DNA of 64,000 bases from Pyrococcus sp. NA2 (lineage in GTDB: Archaea; Methanobacteriota_B; Thermococci; Thermococcales; Thermococcaceae), in the NCBI RefSeq assembly GCF_000211475.1, contig NC_015474.1, positions 496,001 through 560,000 of the forward strand, written 5' to 3'. Below are positions 52,357 through 62,700 of the stretch, piece by piece; position 1 is the stretch's first letter; every line of letters starts with the position of its first letter. The notes beneath the pieces are model-generated. The model ran no database searches. It was not told the origin of the DNA and worked only from the letters and a program-made list of their open reading frames with translations. Position numbers and translations under genes: made by a program.

Positions 52357-53420
52357 ATGAATGGAAAAATTGTTGTGGTAATATTTAAAATATTGATAAT
52401 AATAGAAATACTAACTATAGCAGGGATAGCAAAAGCTAATGTAAGGACAACTTCTGAAATCTCACAAGATTTCTTTGTTCGCCAACTAAAAGAGAATGGA
52501 TACCTATTTTTTGAAGGGAACAACTCAATTAAATTCGCGCAAGAAGTATTAGAGAGATCAGGGGGAAACATGACAATTTCTTTTGACGTTTCTACTCTCA
52601 AAAGTAGGAATATAGCTTTTATAGGAATTGCAGTAAGACCTCTCGGAAAGAGATACATAACAATGCTCTATGTTGTGGAGGGACAATATGATAGTAATGA
52701 TCTCAGAGAGTTTCTTAGGGAAAGAATTGCGTTCCTTAAAGAACCCTTAGTAATGAGTACAGATAGAGACTGGAAATTCATCGGGAGCACGACTTGGAAG
52801 GTTAAGTATGCCTCCCAGTATGGAGGTCAAGTATACCATGCAATAAGGATCAAATACTACTATACAACTTCAACTTCTGGACAATATGCATATCTTGCCG
52901 AAATATCGCAAATTGGAGACGTGGATAGAAAATACCTCGCCCTAAAAGAGCTTTATACCCAAGTAAATGTCCCCATTCAAAATGCATGGTTTGAAGATTT
53001 TTTGCCTTTTGGTCACGGAGGTCCACAGACACAGTACTATGAAGAGAGGAGCTTTAGCTATGATACGTTCAGCGGAGACCTAACATATCACGCTTCTGCT
53101 GGATATTCTATATCCACAAATGATGGTTACTACTTTAGGTGGGAGGCCCACTCTAAGAATCCAAACTGGGACTCCGCGTTAGATGGTATGACTTCAAGAA
53201 GAAAACTTGGTATGGAAGTGACTTCGCTTGGGGAGTAGGGTTCAAAACAACAAGTTCAGTCATAGAAATCGTTGAAAGTGGTAATAAAAATGCAGCCTTT
53301 AGGTACACAGCCAAGGGAGTCTTTTATGTGCGAGCAATGAGTGGAGCGATCAGTACGATAGCTCCACCCAGTATAACGTTCACGAATTTCGTGAATCCTG
53401 ATGGAATAAAAGAAGACTAA
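52357..53420 (+). pseudogene. Secreted hypothetical protein, frameshifted near the C-terminus
   Basis: A Sec-type signal (KIVVVIFKILIIIEILTIAGIAKA) precedes a beta-rich extracellular domain of Tyr/Ser/Gly-rich strands. The first frame stops at 53238, but a one-base gain near 53184 (GATGG to GATGGN) would join it to FKKKTWYGSDFAWGVGFKTT, which runs on to a stop at 53418-53420 (about 354 residues in all). Both halves have the same composition. I do not recognise the family. TATA-like AAATTTTAAATAA lies at about 52310. Confidence 0.65.
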
Positions 53421-53451
53421 TGTTTATAATCTTTGAAGGCTACTCGCACAC

Positions 53452-54006
53452 ATGAGGGCCTTTATAGCCATCGATGTTAATGAGAGCGTTAGGGACTCAT
53501 TAGTTAGGGCCCAAGACTACATAGGGTCAAAAGAAGCTAAGATAAAGTTCGTGGAGAGGGAAAATTTCCACATAACACTAAAATTTCTAGGGGAAATCAC
53601 AGAAGAACAAGCTGAGGAAATCAAGAAGATACTCAAGAAAATAGCTGAAAAGTACAAAAAACACGAAGTTAGGGTTAAGGGAATAGGAGTCTTTCCCAGT
53701 CCTAACTATGTAAGGGTAATTTGGGCTGGAATTGAGAACGACGAAATAATAAAGAAGATAGCAAAGGAAATAGATGACGAGCTGGTAAAACTCGGCTTTA
53801 AAAGAGAGAACAACTTTGTAGCTCACATAACCATAGGAAGAGTGAAGTTCGTTAAGGACAAGCTCGGCTTGGCAATGAAGCTGAAAGAGCTGGCCAACGA
53901 AGATTTCGGTTCCTTCGTGGTTGAAGCAATTGAACTAAAAAAGAGCACCTTAACACCAAAGGGTCCAATCTACGAGACACTGGCAAGGTTCGAGCTATCA
54001 GATTAG
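53452..54006 (+). CDS. thpR: RNA 2',3'-cyclic phosphodiesterase (ThpR, 2H family)
   Basis: 184 residues. Two HxTx catalytic motifs: [11 protein letters not shown] near residue 42 and [11 protein letters not shown] near residue 125. Opens 2',3'-cyclic phosphate ends in RNA and was first described as a tRNA ligase-like protein. Directly followed (9 nt) by the CCA enzyme gene, so the pair can be seen as a tRNA-end processing operon. Confidence 0.93.
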   Translation: MRAFIAIDVNESVRDSLVRAQDYIGSKEAKIKFVERENFHITLKFLGEITEEQAEEIKKILKKIAEKYKKHEVRVKGIGVFPSPNYVRVIWAGIENDEIIKKIAKEIDDELVKLGFKRENNFVAHITIGRVKFVKDKLGLAMKLKELANEDFGSFVVEAIELKKSTLTPKGPIYETLARFELSD

Positions 54007-54015
54007 GTGCGAAAA

Positions 54016-55353
54016 ATGATGCTTGAGGAGATACTTGAAAAGATAAAACCAAGAGAAGAAGAAAGAGAGAGGGTGCAAAGCATAATCGAAGATCTCAGGG
54101 AGATTGCAGAAAGGGTGATAGAAAAAAGTGGAGAGGAGGCTGAAGTAAAGTTCGTTGGCTCCATAGCCAAGGACACATATCTATCCGGTGATCATGACAT
54201 AGACATGTTCCTTGCATTCCCCCTCTCAACTCCCCTCGAAATCCTGAAAAGCAAGGGGCTCAAAATTGCCAAGTCCATTGGGGAGAGGCTTGAAAATCAT
54301 GAGATCTCATATGCTGAGCATCCATACGTTAGAGGGACATACAGGGGTTATCAGGTGGATATAGTCCCCTGCTATAACGTCAGGCATTGGAAGGAGGTCA
54401 GAACAGCCGTTGATAGGTCAATACTCCATACGGAATGGGTAATAGAAAATCTTAGAGGTAGAAACGACGAAGTTAGGCTACTCAAAAGGTTCCTGAAGGG
54501 AATAGGAGCTTATGGGAGTGAGATCTATATCAGGGGTTTCTCAGGCTACCTAGCGGAGATACTAATTATAAAGTTTGGATCCTTCATGAAAGTCCTTGAG
54601 AAATCAGATTTCATACTCAGGCAGAAGATAATAGACCCAGGGAACTGGCTAAAGAAGGAACCCGAGATGGCCATGAAGACAATCAAAAGGGAGGTTGACG
54701 AGGATAAACCCCTAATAGTCATTGACCCCGTAGATCCAAGGAGAAACGTTGCAAGTAACTTAAGCTGGGAACGCTATGGTCTCTTCTATTTCAAGTCCCA
54801 GGAATTCTTAAGAAATCCTTCCAAGGAATTCTTCTTTCCAAGTGCCAAGAGGGGAAACTACCTTAAGGCCATTAGGGAGAGGAAAACTCACCTAGTGACC
54901 CTGCTCTTTAAGCCTCCCGATCTCGTGGATGACATCTTACTCCCACAGATCGAGAAGTCTGCCAAGGGAATAAAGAAACAATTGGAGCTTAAAGGATTCA
55001 GGGTACTTGGATACGACTATGGAAGGAACTTCATAATGTTTGAAGTTGATAGGATAGAGAGAGAAAATGTTGAGATAAAGAAGGGGCCCCTCTATTACAC
55101 TAACCACGGTCAAAGGTTTTATGAAAAGAACGAGAAGGTTTGGATCGAGGGAAAAGATCTATGGTCAGAAAAGAATGTCAACGGATTCATAGTTGACGTT
55201 CTTGAGGAGATAATTTCTAAAGGAGCCTTCTCTTCAGGTAAGAACGTAAGGGATGTCATAGCTAGCTCGAACATTTTAATAGACTTCGTACCCAAGGAAT
55301 TGAGGGATCATGCCTTCCTTTTCCTATCCAGGGAGAAGTTCAGGGTTAAGTGA
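54016..55353 (+). CDS. cca: CCA-adding enzyme (class I tRNA nucleotidyltransferase)
   Basis: 445 residues, archaeal class I. Catalytic signature VKFVGSIAKDTYLSGDHDIDMF (GS...DxD) with the third acidic residue in YQVDIVPCY; central IRGFSGYLAEILIIKFGSF. Adds CCA to tRNA 3' ends without a template. ATG 54016 (or 54019) follows AGGTGCGAAAA; the in-frame GTG at 54007 is less likely. Ends 8 nt into the convergent amidotransferase gene. Confidence 0.95.
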   Translation: MMLEEILEKIKPREEERERVQSIIEDLREIAERVIEKSGEEAEVKFVGSIAKDTYLSGDHDIDMFLAFPLSTPLEILKSKGLKIAKSIGERLENHEISYAEHPYVRGTYRGYQVDIVPCYNVRHWKEVRTAVDRSILHTEWVIENLRGRNDEVRLLKRFLKGIGAYGSEIYIRGFSGYLAEILIIKFGSFMKVLEKSDFILRQKIIDPGNWLKKEPEMAMKTIKREVDEDKPLIVIDPVDPRRNVASNLSWERYGLFYFKSQEFLRNPSKEFFFPSAKRGNYLKAIRERKTHLVTLLFKPPDLVDDILLPQIEKSAKGIKKQLELKGFRVLGYDYGRNFIMFEVDRIERENVEIKKGPLYYTNHGQRFYEKNEKVWIEGKDLWSEKNVNGFIVDVLEEIISKGAFSSGKNVRDVIASSNILIDFVPKELRDHAFLFLSREKFRVK

Positions 55354-56149
55354 TCTCCAACTCAAAAGAACTCACTTTAAACTCCTCATCTTTAAGGTTC
55401 ACTGAAACTACAAAGGCCTTTCCATTCCTAACCTCGGTCAGAGGAAGGAACGTGTAAAGCTCAAGCGTCGAGGACATTAGAGCGAACAAATCAGCACTGT
55501 AAAATTCCATGAGCCTCATGTAGTTCCTCTCAGCTTCTTCCTCTAGGAGATCTTCCCTCATGTAAGCCGTTCCAAAGGCAATAACCTCGTCATTTGGCTT
55601 AAATATAACACCTCCCGTGTTCAAGGACGTCCTTACAGTTGATTTTAACAATGTCAGCCTTTCAACTATTTCCTTCTCACTGGGAGCACTTATGAAGAGA
55701 GACAGATAGAGACCTGCCAGATAGGAATCTGAGATGTTAGCGTATCTCTCCCTGGGCAACTTGAGCCCCTCAAGCAATAGATCCTTAATGAGATCTCCAT
55801 TGTGCATGAAGTAAAGCTGGTAACCGTGGGGACTTGCGTAAGAGAACGGCTGGGCGTTGAAAACATTGACATTTCCCTGGCTTGCAGCCCTTGAATGGAG
55901 AAGTAGAACTCCGAAATCTGGAAGCTTCTTCATGAGTTCTTTGGCATTTTCATCCTCAAATATAGGTTTTCTCGACTTGTAATGCTCGACTCCATCCTTA
56001 GATAACAGAACGTAACCCCATCCATCCCTATGTTGACTTCCCTTTCCCCTGGCGGCCTTGTAGGGATCATTCTCAGAAGCCTTGATCAGGGCCTCAACAA
56101 GGGGCCTCATCCTGTATCCATTTCCAACTGCCAAGAGAATTCTACACAT
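55346..56149 (-). CDS. Class II glutamine amidotransferase
   Basis: 267 residues. The nucleophile is the N-terminal Cys of MCRILLAVGNG, exposed after Met removal. Further motifs: HRDGWGYVLL, LLHSRAAS and FMHNGDL, as in the YafJ/DUF-type Ntn amidotransferase group. No synthase domain is fused, so the amide acceptor is unknown. ATG 56149 (GGGTGGAAAC upstream) is required to place Cys at position 2, so the 48-residue upstream extension is rejected. Confidence 0.93.
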   Translation of the reverse strand: MCRILLAVGNGYRMRPLVEALIKASENDPYKAARGKGSQHRDGWGYVLLSKDGVEHYKSRKPIFEDENAKELMKKLPDFGVLLLHSRAASQGNVNVFNAQPFSYASPHGYQLYFMHNGDLIKDLLLEGLKLPRERYANISDSYLAGLYLSLFISAPSEKEIVERLTLLKSTVRTSLNTGGVIFKPNDEVIAFGTAYMREDLLEEEAERNYMRLMEFYSADLFALMSSTLELYTFLPLTEVRNGKAFVVSVNLKDEEFKVSSFELEIT

Positions 56150-56206
56150 GTTTCCACCCACTTGATTTTTATCCCCAATACAAATATAGTTTTTTGAGGT
56201 GCAGAA

Positions 56207-57061
56207 TTGGAGAGGGTTATCAGGGAGATTCAGAGAAAGATAAGAGAACATAGAGGACTTTACATGGCAAATGAGGAGGCTGTGAAGCATCACTTAATAC
56301 TCCCCATCTTAGAGACCCTAGGATGGAGAATAGATGATCCCGAGGAAGTCAGACCTGAGGAGAAGACGAGTGAGGGGAGGGCCGATTATGCTCTTGTGAA
56401 GAACGATAAGGTTGTAGCATATATTGAGGTTAAGAACCTCAGTATCAACGTCATAAAGGCGATTCCCCAGTTGGCAAAGTATTGCTTTGACTCGGGAGTT
56501 GAGGTTGGAATTGTAACGAATGGGAAAGAGTGGATGATAATTAGGGCATTTGAGCCAGGCAAGGATATCAAGGAAAGGATCATTATGAGGATAGATGTTG
56601 AGGAGGAGGCTTTAGATAGAATAGTTCTCAAGTTTAAGGGACTGTCGAAGGACTTAATAGAGAAAGCAATTCACTTTTATGATTCTTTGAGGAAGATAAA
56701 TGAGGGTGTAAGAGAGTTAAAGGATCTTGGCATCTCTGAGAATGAAATTAGCAAATATGTAATCTCTTTACCCCTAAAAAGAGCAGTTGATCCTGAAGAT
56801 GTTGAAATATCAGACCTTGTAAGGGGAGTTTACATTTTCGATGGTGTATGGAAGTTCCTTCCAAACACAGAGAGATCTCTCAAGGGATCCCTGGTAACGG
56901 TTCTTGAATACTTCAAGGAGAGAGTAGATGAGAAAGAGAGGAAAATAATAGATGGAGCGATTAGAGAGATAAAGGTCAGAAATCTCGAGCGAGAAAAGAT
57001 AATAGCCCTTCTTAAGGGAATTGAAAGGGAGAAGGGAGTGAGAATACTCCTCATGCTATAG
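56207..57061 (+). CDS. PD-(D/E)XK protein of the HsdR N-terminal type
   Basis: 284 residues. HHLILPILETLGWRIDDPEE and EGRADYALVKNDKVVAYIEVKN give the D...ExK nuclease core of type I restriction HsdR N-terminal domains and related stand-alone proteins. A charged, mainly helical C-terminal domain of about 150 residues follows. No helicase, specificity or methyltransferase gene is nearby. TTG start at 56207 with GAGGTG upstream. Function may be DNA repair or defence; not settled. Confidence 0.82.
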   Translation: MERVIREIQRKIREHRGLYMANEEAVKHHLILPILETLGWRIDDPEEVRPEEKTSEGRADYALVKNDKVVAYIEVKNLSINVIKAIPQLAKYCFDSGVEVGIVTNGKEWMIIRAFEPGKDIKERIIMRIDVEEEALDRIVLKFKGLSKDLIEKAIHFYDSLRKINEGVRELKDLGISENEISKYVISLPLKRAVDPEDVEISDLVRGVYIFDGVWKFLPNTERSLKGSLVTVLEYFKERVDEKERKIIDGAIREIKVRNLEREKIIALLKGIEREKGVRILLML

Positions 57062-58564
57062 CCATGGAACTTCGCTCTTTATCTTCCACATTCCGAGAAC
57101 CTTTCTGCTTCCCCATGTTGCCTGTATCTCAAAGGCAACTATCATGTCCTCATAGATGTCTATTATGTTGAAGCTGTTGCCAAAGGGATTTCTGTGAAGC
57201 TCCCAACTTATGCTACCAGCGTTTATTATTGGGCTCTTCTCAACTTTAACGGCACTTGTGTTTCCACCATGGCCAGTTAACGTCAACTCGGTTTCCTTCT
57301 CGGTTATTATCTTTAGCACGTTTCCAGCATCCTCAAGATAGCCTATCTCCCTAACCCCAGGGACTGGAACGACATTGTGGTGCATTATCACTATTCTAAA
57401 CTTCTCACTAAAGTCCTCAAGTAAATTCGCCAGCATCTTTTGTCCTGTTCTACCAACAACGCCTATCTGAGTCTCGTACTGAGCTGAGAGAATTGGTATG
57501 AAGACGAAGTTGCCCCTCTCAACTATCTCGGGTTCTCCAAAATATTCCTTGAAGAGCTCGTATCCCAAGTAAGAGATGTCATTATGCCCTGGAACTATTA
57601 TCTTTTCTGCCTTCACCTTCTCATAATATTCAAAGGCCTTCTCATAGTACCTCTCAATCCCCTTCTCAACTACATCGCCACAATGAACGACTATATCTGG
57701 CTTATACTTCTCATTTATGGCCCTTATAGCGTTCTCAAGTGTTCTCTTCCTGAAGTAGACCCTATCAGACACATTGCTCTCTGAAACGTGGACGATTCTC
57801 AGAAGTCTTCTTCCCCGAGGGATGAATATCTTAGGCCTTATGGGTTTATGCTCCTTTCTCTCCTCTTCTCCAGTTAAGCGTCTTATAACAACCTTAACGC
57901 CATCTTCAGTTATTTTAACGATGTTGTAGCTGTTCACATCGCCTTTTCTTGTTTTTCTACATGAGGCACAACCCGCGTTATCCACGACAAGGTCTTCAAC
58001 TCTGTAAACGTTTGGAACATGCTTGTGACCACACATGTATAAGGTAACCTCGTGACTTAGCAATAGATCAAGGACATCCCCTGCATTGAAGAGAACATTC
58101 CTCTCCCTACCTGTATCTGGAAGAGGGACGAGGTGGTGATGAGCTGCAACTATCTTTATCCTCTTATGACTGTACTCCTCAAGCTTCTCCTTTAACCACT
58201 TGAACTTGTATCCACCAACTCTACCATCGCTCAGATCTGGTATCGTCGAGTCTATCCATATTAAGACCCCATCCTTGAATTCATAAACCCCAGAGAGGGG
58301 TCCTATGTACTTCTCGAATAGCTCATAACCAACGTTCCTTGCATCATGATTTCCTGGGACAACGACTAAAGGCTTTTCAATCTTCCTTAGGAGGTAACTA
58401 GCGTGCTCATATTCCTCTCTAAGTCCATTGTTTGTAACATCACCCGTATGAATGACCAAATCAAAGGGCTTTGTGTTCACCTCGTTGGCTATTAGATCGT
58501 AAGCGTAGGACTTGAAGGCTACCTCGTTAGTTATGTGAGTATCGCTTATGTGAGCTATTAGCAT
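57056..58564 (-). CDS. Double metallophosphoesterase, second domain degenerate
   Basis: 502 residues, two calcineurin-like domains in tandem. Domain 1 (1-240) has the full metal set: HISDTHIT, HTGDVTNNG, VVPGNHDARN, HHHLVPLP and CGHKHVPNV. Domain 2 (about 255-490) keeps only part of it: HVSESNVSD, HCGDVVEKG, VPGHNDISY, MHHNVVPVP and TGHGGNTSA, so the first and last ligands are lost. Domain 2 probably serves structure or regulation. ATG 58564 follows GGAGTGATG. The CBS gene upstream ends 5 nt away, so they form an operon. Confidence 0.9.
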   Translation of the reverse strand: MLIAHISDTHITNEVAFKSYAYDLIANEVNTKPFDLVIHTGDVTNNGLREEYEHASYLLRKIEKPLVVVPGNHDARNVGYELFEKYIGPLSGVYEFKDGVLIWIDSTIPDLSDGRVGGYKFKWLKEKLEEYSHKRIKIVAAHHHLVPLPDTGRERNVLFNAGDVLDLLLSHEVTLYMCGHKHVPNVYRVEDLVVDNAGCASCRKTRKGDVNSYNIVKITEDGVKVVIRRLTGEEERKEHKPIRPKIFIPRGRRLLRIVHVSESNVSDRVYFRKRTLENAIRAINEKYKPDIVVHCGDVVEKGIERYYEKAFEYYEKVKAEKIIVPGHNDISYLGYELFKEYFGEPEIVERGNFVFIPILSAQYETQIGVVGRTGQKMLANLLEDFSEKFRIVIMHHNVVPVPGVREIGYLEDAGNVLKIITEKETELTLTGHGGNTSAVKVEKSPIINAGSISWELHRNPFGNSFNIIDIYEDMIVAFEIQATWGSRKVLGMWKIKSEVPWL

Positions 58565-58569
58565 AGACA

Positions 58570-58980
58570 TCACTCCGTGGATATTGCAGTTTCAAGCCTT
58601 CTCCTACTTGCCTCCAGGAGGTCACTCAACGTGAATATCCCCACTATCTTCCCCTCCTCTTCAATGAGAATGTGCTTGATTCTATGCTCCGACATCTTCT
58701 TCAGAACTTCCCCTAAAGGAGTGTTTGCATCAACCGTTATCAAATCCTTGGTCATGATCTTCTCCACTGGAACGTCATAGGACAGTCCCGGAACAACGAC
58801 TCTCCTTATTATGTCGCTCTTAGTGAAGAAACCAACAACGTTTCCCTCGTCATCTATCACAACAAGAGAACCAACATCAAACTCCATCATCAACTTTGAA
58901 GCTTCCTGGACTGTTGTGTTTGGCTTAACTCCAAGCAATTTCTTTGTCATGTAAACCTTAATCGGTGCCTTCATGTCCAT
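58570..58980 (-). CDS. CBS-pair protein
   Basis: 136 residues consisting of two CBS motifs (VYMTKKLLGVKPNTTVQEAS; MTKDLITVDANTPLGEVLKK). CBS pairs bind adenine nucleotides or SAM and sense energy state. Adjacent and co-directional with the phosphoesterase gene, it may regulate it. ATG follows CAGGTGGGAGC. Confidence 0.92.
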   Translation of the reverse strand: MDMKAPIKVYMTKKLLGVKPNTTVQEASKLMMEFDVGSLVVIDDEGNVVGFFTKSDIIRRVVVPGLSYDVPVEKIMTKDLITVDANTPLGEVLKKMSEHRIKHILIEEEGKIVGIFTLSDLLEASRRRLETAISTE

Positions 58981-59074
58981 GCTCCCACCTGATGGTTAAG
59001 TTTAGATCTCATGCTTTAAATTTCATGCGGAATCGTCTTAAGCTTCTCGAGCAAAATTCCGAATGGTGGTAAAC

Positions 59075-59716
59075 ATGACAAGGAAGTTGTACTATGAGGA
59101 TCCATATCTAAAGGAGGCCAAAGCAAAGGTCGTTGAGATTAGGGACAATGACTTGCTCCTAGATCAAACGATATTCTATCCAACTGGAGGAGGGCAACCG
59201 CATGACAGAGGGACGATAAACGGCGTTGAAGTTCTCGACGTTTATAAAGATGAGCAGGGTAACGTATGGCACGTCGTTAAGGAGCCAGAGAAGTTTAAGG
59301 TTGGAGATGAGGTCGAGCTAAAAATAGACTGGGATTACAGGTATAGGCTCATGAGGATCCACACTGGCCTGCATCTGCTCGAGCACGTTCTAAACGAAGT
59401 GCTTGGAGAGGGAAAGTGGCAACTAGTTGGAAGCGGAATGAGCGTTGAGAAGGGGAGGTATGACATAGCCTATCCCGAAAACCTCAACAAGTACAAGGAT
59501 CAGATAATAGAACTCTTTAACAAGTACGTTGACGAGGGAGGAGAGGTAAAGATTTGGTGGGAAGGTGAAACTAGGTACACGCAGATAAGGGATTTTGAGG
59601 TCATACCATGCGGAGGAACTCACGTTAGGGACATTAAAGAGGTTGGACACATAAAGAAGTTGAAGAGGTCAAGCATAGGAAGGGGAAAGCAGAGGCTTGA
59701 AATGTGGCTCGAATGA
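59075..59716 (+). CDS. alaX: AlaX, Ala-tRNA editing hydrolase (Ser/Gly mischarge deacylase)
   Basis: 213 residues, the AlaX-M/II size. The zinc site is formed by RIHTGLHLLEHVL and CGGTHVRD; the N-terminal beta-barrel has YPTGGGQPHDRG. It removes serine wrongly attached to tRNA-Ala. ATG 59075 is favoured because GGTGG sits 6-10 nt upstream; the in-frame ATG at 59063 is an alternative. Confidence 0.94.
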   Translation: MTRKLYYEDPYLKEAKAKVVEIRDNDLLLDQTIFYPTGGGQPHDRGTINGVEVLDVYKDEQGNVWHVVKEPEKFKVGDEVELKIDWDYRYRLMRIHTGLHLLEHVLNEVLGEGKWQLVGSGMSVEKGRYDIAYPENLNKYKDQIIELFNKYVDEGGEVKIWWEGETRYTQIRDFEVIPCGGTHVRDIKEVGHIKKLKRSSIGRGKQRLEMWLE

Positions 59717-59719
59717 GAG

Positions 59720-62700
59720 GTGAAGTCCTTGGAACTTCATCCAAGTGAGATAGCAAGATTCTTTGAATTGGATGAATGTCCCAGATTCTTAATTCTACTC
59801 GAGAAAAAGAAAAGAGGAGAGCTTGAAAGATATAGAGAGGTTATTGAGAAGAAGGAAAAGGAACAGTTAGCTTTGACTAAATGGGGAGAAGAATTTGAGT
59901 TGGAGATCCTTCAGGAGCTAAGGAAGAGACTGAATTTGCCGTTTTATGGCTTCTTTAAACGAGGAGAGAAAAGTCTAACCAGGAGATTCTTTGAGAAGTA
60001 TTATCCAAAGAATATAATTGAGGAGACCACGACACCAAAGCTAATTGAGCTCCTTAGAAACGATTCCCTAATATACCAAGCACCTCTCTCAGGTAGAATA
60101 GGCAGATTCAATGTGAGGGGATTTGCAGACTTCATAATCAAGCTGGGAGATGAATATTACCTGCTCGAGGCCAAGTTCACCAAGGAGGAAAAGCTGTCTC
60201 ACAGACTTCAGACTGTCATGTATGCGATGTTACTGAGCAAAATCGTGAGGGGGAAGATCAAGATAGCCGTCTTAACAAAGGACAACTTCCCGTGGCCAAG
60301 GGAATTTTACGAGTTCCCTGGAGATGTCATAGAACTAATTGAAACGATAGAAGAGAAATTGAGGGAGGAGATTAGAGGGACAGAACCCTGGATAACAGCT
60401 AGATGTACAACGTGCCAGTTTGAGGCAATATGTCTTTCCGATGCGTTAAGAAATAGAAGCCTTGGATTGCTCGGGATACCGCCAGGAGATGCTAAGATAC
60501 TAAAGAAGTTAGGCGTGAAAGACATTGATGATCTTGCAAACCTAGTGAGGTTCAAATCAGACAAACCATCGAACTTTGAAAAGCCCGAAGTTAAAGATTA
60601 CACGGTTTTAGCTGAGATAACTAAGAGGACTGGCTTGAACATTATTAAGCTTGCTAGAATAGCTCAAGTAATAAGGAACGGGCTAAACGGTAAAATTGAG
60701 AGAGGTTACATCCCTGGAACCGGTTATAATTTGCCCCACGATAATGGCAACCTCGTCAAGGTTTTCATATACCTCCAGAAAAGCCCAATTACCGACACAA
60801 TCATAGGAATTGGAGGACTCATAAAGTCTAAAGCTGGGGAGAAAACCGTGGTGGAAGTCGTTAAGGAGCCTCCCTTGGACGTTAACGTTGGAATTGAAAT
60901 GGAAGAGAAACTGCTTGAGAGGTTCTTCAGGAGGGTTATATCAAACGTCAAGAATCTATCTCCAACTGACGAAGTGTATCCTCACCTTTACTTCTACACA
61001 AGGGGACAAAGAGAGGACCTTGTTGATGCACTCAGAAGACATAGAAATCTCTGGTGGAGCAAACCCATTAGAGCACTGCTAAGTCTAAGAAAGGCCATAG
61101 ATTGGGAGGGTTTCTCAATACTCAAGGATGAGCTGATAGACAGACATGCCCTACCCTTTGCTCCTGGACTCGGAATAATACCAGTGGCAGTTCAGTTCAA
61201 CTACAAATGGAAACACAACGAGTCCTTTAAGGATATCTTTGAGATACTTGGGAAGTGGGAAAATGGTGAGGTTGATGTCAGCAAGCTGTACAGCATAGTC
61301 GAATATGACCCGGCCAGGGAACCTTATTATCCAATCTTAAATAGGGATGACGATGAGATACCATTTACACCATTCTGGAAGGCACTAGTTGGAGGCAAGC
61401 TTGAGGATCTAAAGGATATTTTAAGCCAAGTTGTCAAGGCAATGGCAAAGATAGAGGAAGAAATTCCCGAAGAGTATAAGGCGTTCACTAAGAAGGAGGG
61501 AATTCCAAGGGAGGAGTTCGAAAACTTTGACATTGAAGCTGAAGGCCTAAGGGATGTTCTCATTGAGTACCTACTCCTGGAATTCCACACCAGGAAGAAC
61601 CAACTTGAGAGATACTACAGATTACCCCCAGAGATCAGGGCATATTCAGAGAAATCAGCAATAATAAGGGTTGAGAAAGTCGAGAAGGACTGCATAATTA
61701 AGGGAAAAATTGTTCTTCCGGATAATGGAGGATTCAAGGAGTATTCCCCAAATGAAGTGCTGGTCGATATAGACGAGGATTCCTGGGTTTACGTGACACC
61801 CTACGAGGAACTTCATGGAGATCCAGCTAGGATAATCAAGAGGTCACCCCTCGGGATAGTTGAATACATAAATCATGAGAACGGAGAAGTTGTGATTAAG
61901 CTCATCAACATCAACAGAGGCAGGTTCACGTTCCATCACAATAAATTCACGTGTAGAAGTGGGTGGATATTAATAGAGGGAAACAAGAGAATCAGGCCTG
62001 GGAGTTACATAATACTTGATCCAGCCATAGACGATTTAGGGATGTCAAGGGCCTATGAAGTTCTTAAAGATATTTCGACGTCAAAACATGAGATTTACGA
62101 ATTCTTGAACGAGATTTACGAGGGTAACACGAAGGTTGATTCGAGGGTGAGCATCTGGAGGAGGGAGGACATCGAGGAGTTCCTTGACCATCTACCCCAT
62201 CTAAATGAGGAGCAAAGGAATTTCGTACTTGACGTTGAGCATAAGCTCGTGACCCTTCAAGGGCCCCCAGGGACTGGAAAAACGGCTGGAGCGATAGCCC
62301 CTGCAATTCTAGCTAGGGCCTACTCAATGCTTAAACACGGAAAGAGTGGCCTCTTCATAGTTACGGCCCTCTCTCATAGAGCGGTTAATGAGGCCCTAAT
62401 AAAGACAGCTCAGCTTTTGGAGAAGCTAAAAGAAGAGGTAAAAGAATTAAATGATGTTAAGCTTATAAGAGGGGTTGCAGGAGAAGAGGCCATAGAACCC
62501 ATGAAGAGAGAACTTGAAGGAATAAATGTAGAGATAAGGAGTAAGCTAAAGGTCTCAAATTCACCTCTGATGCCCACAGTGACAATTCTATTCGCAACGC
62601 CCCAGACGGTATTCAAACTCGTTGATAGTAAGGCGAAGCTGATAATCATCGATGAAGCGAGCATGATTGACTTGCCCATGTTCTTACTCGCCACTAGGAA

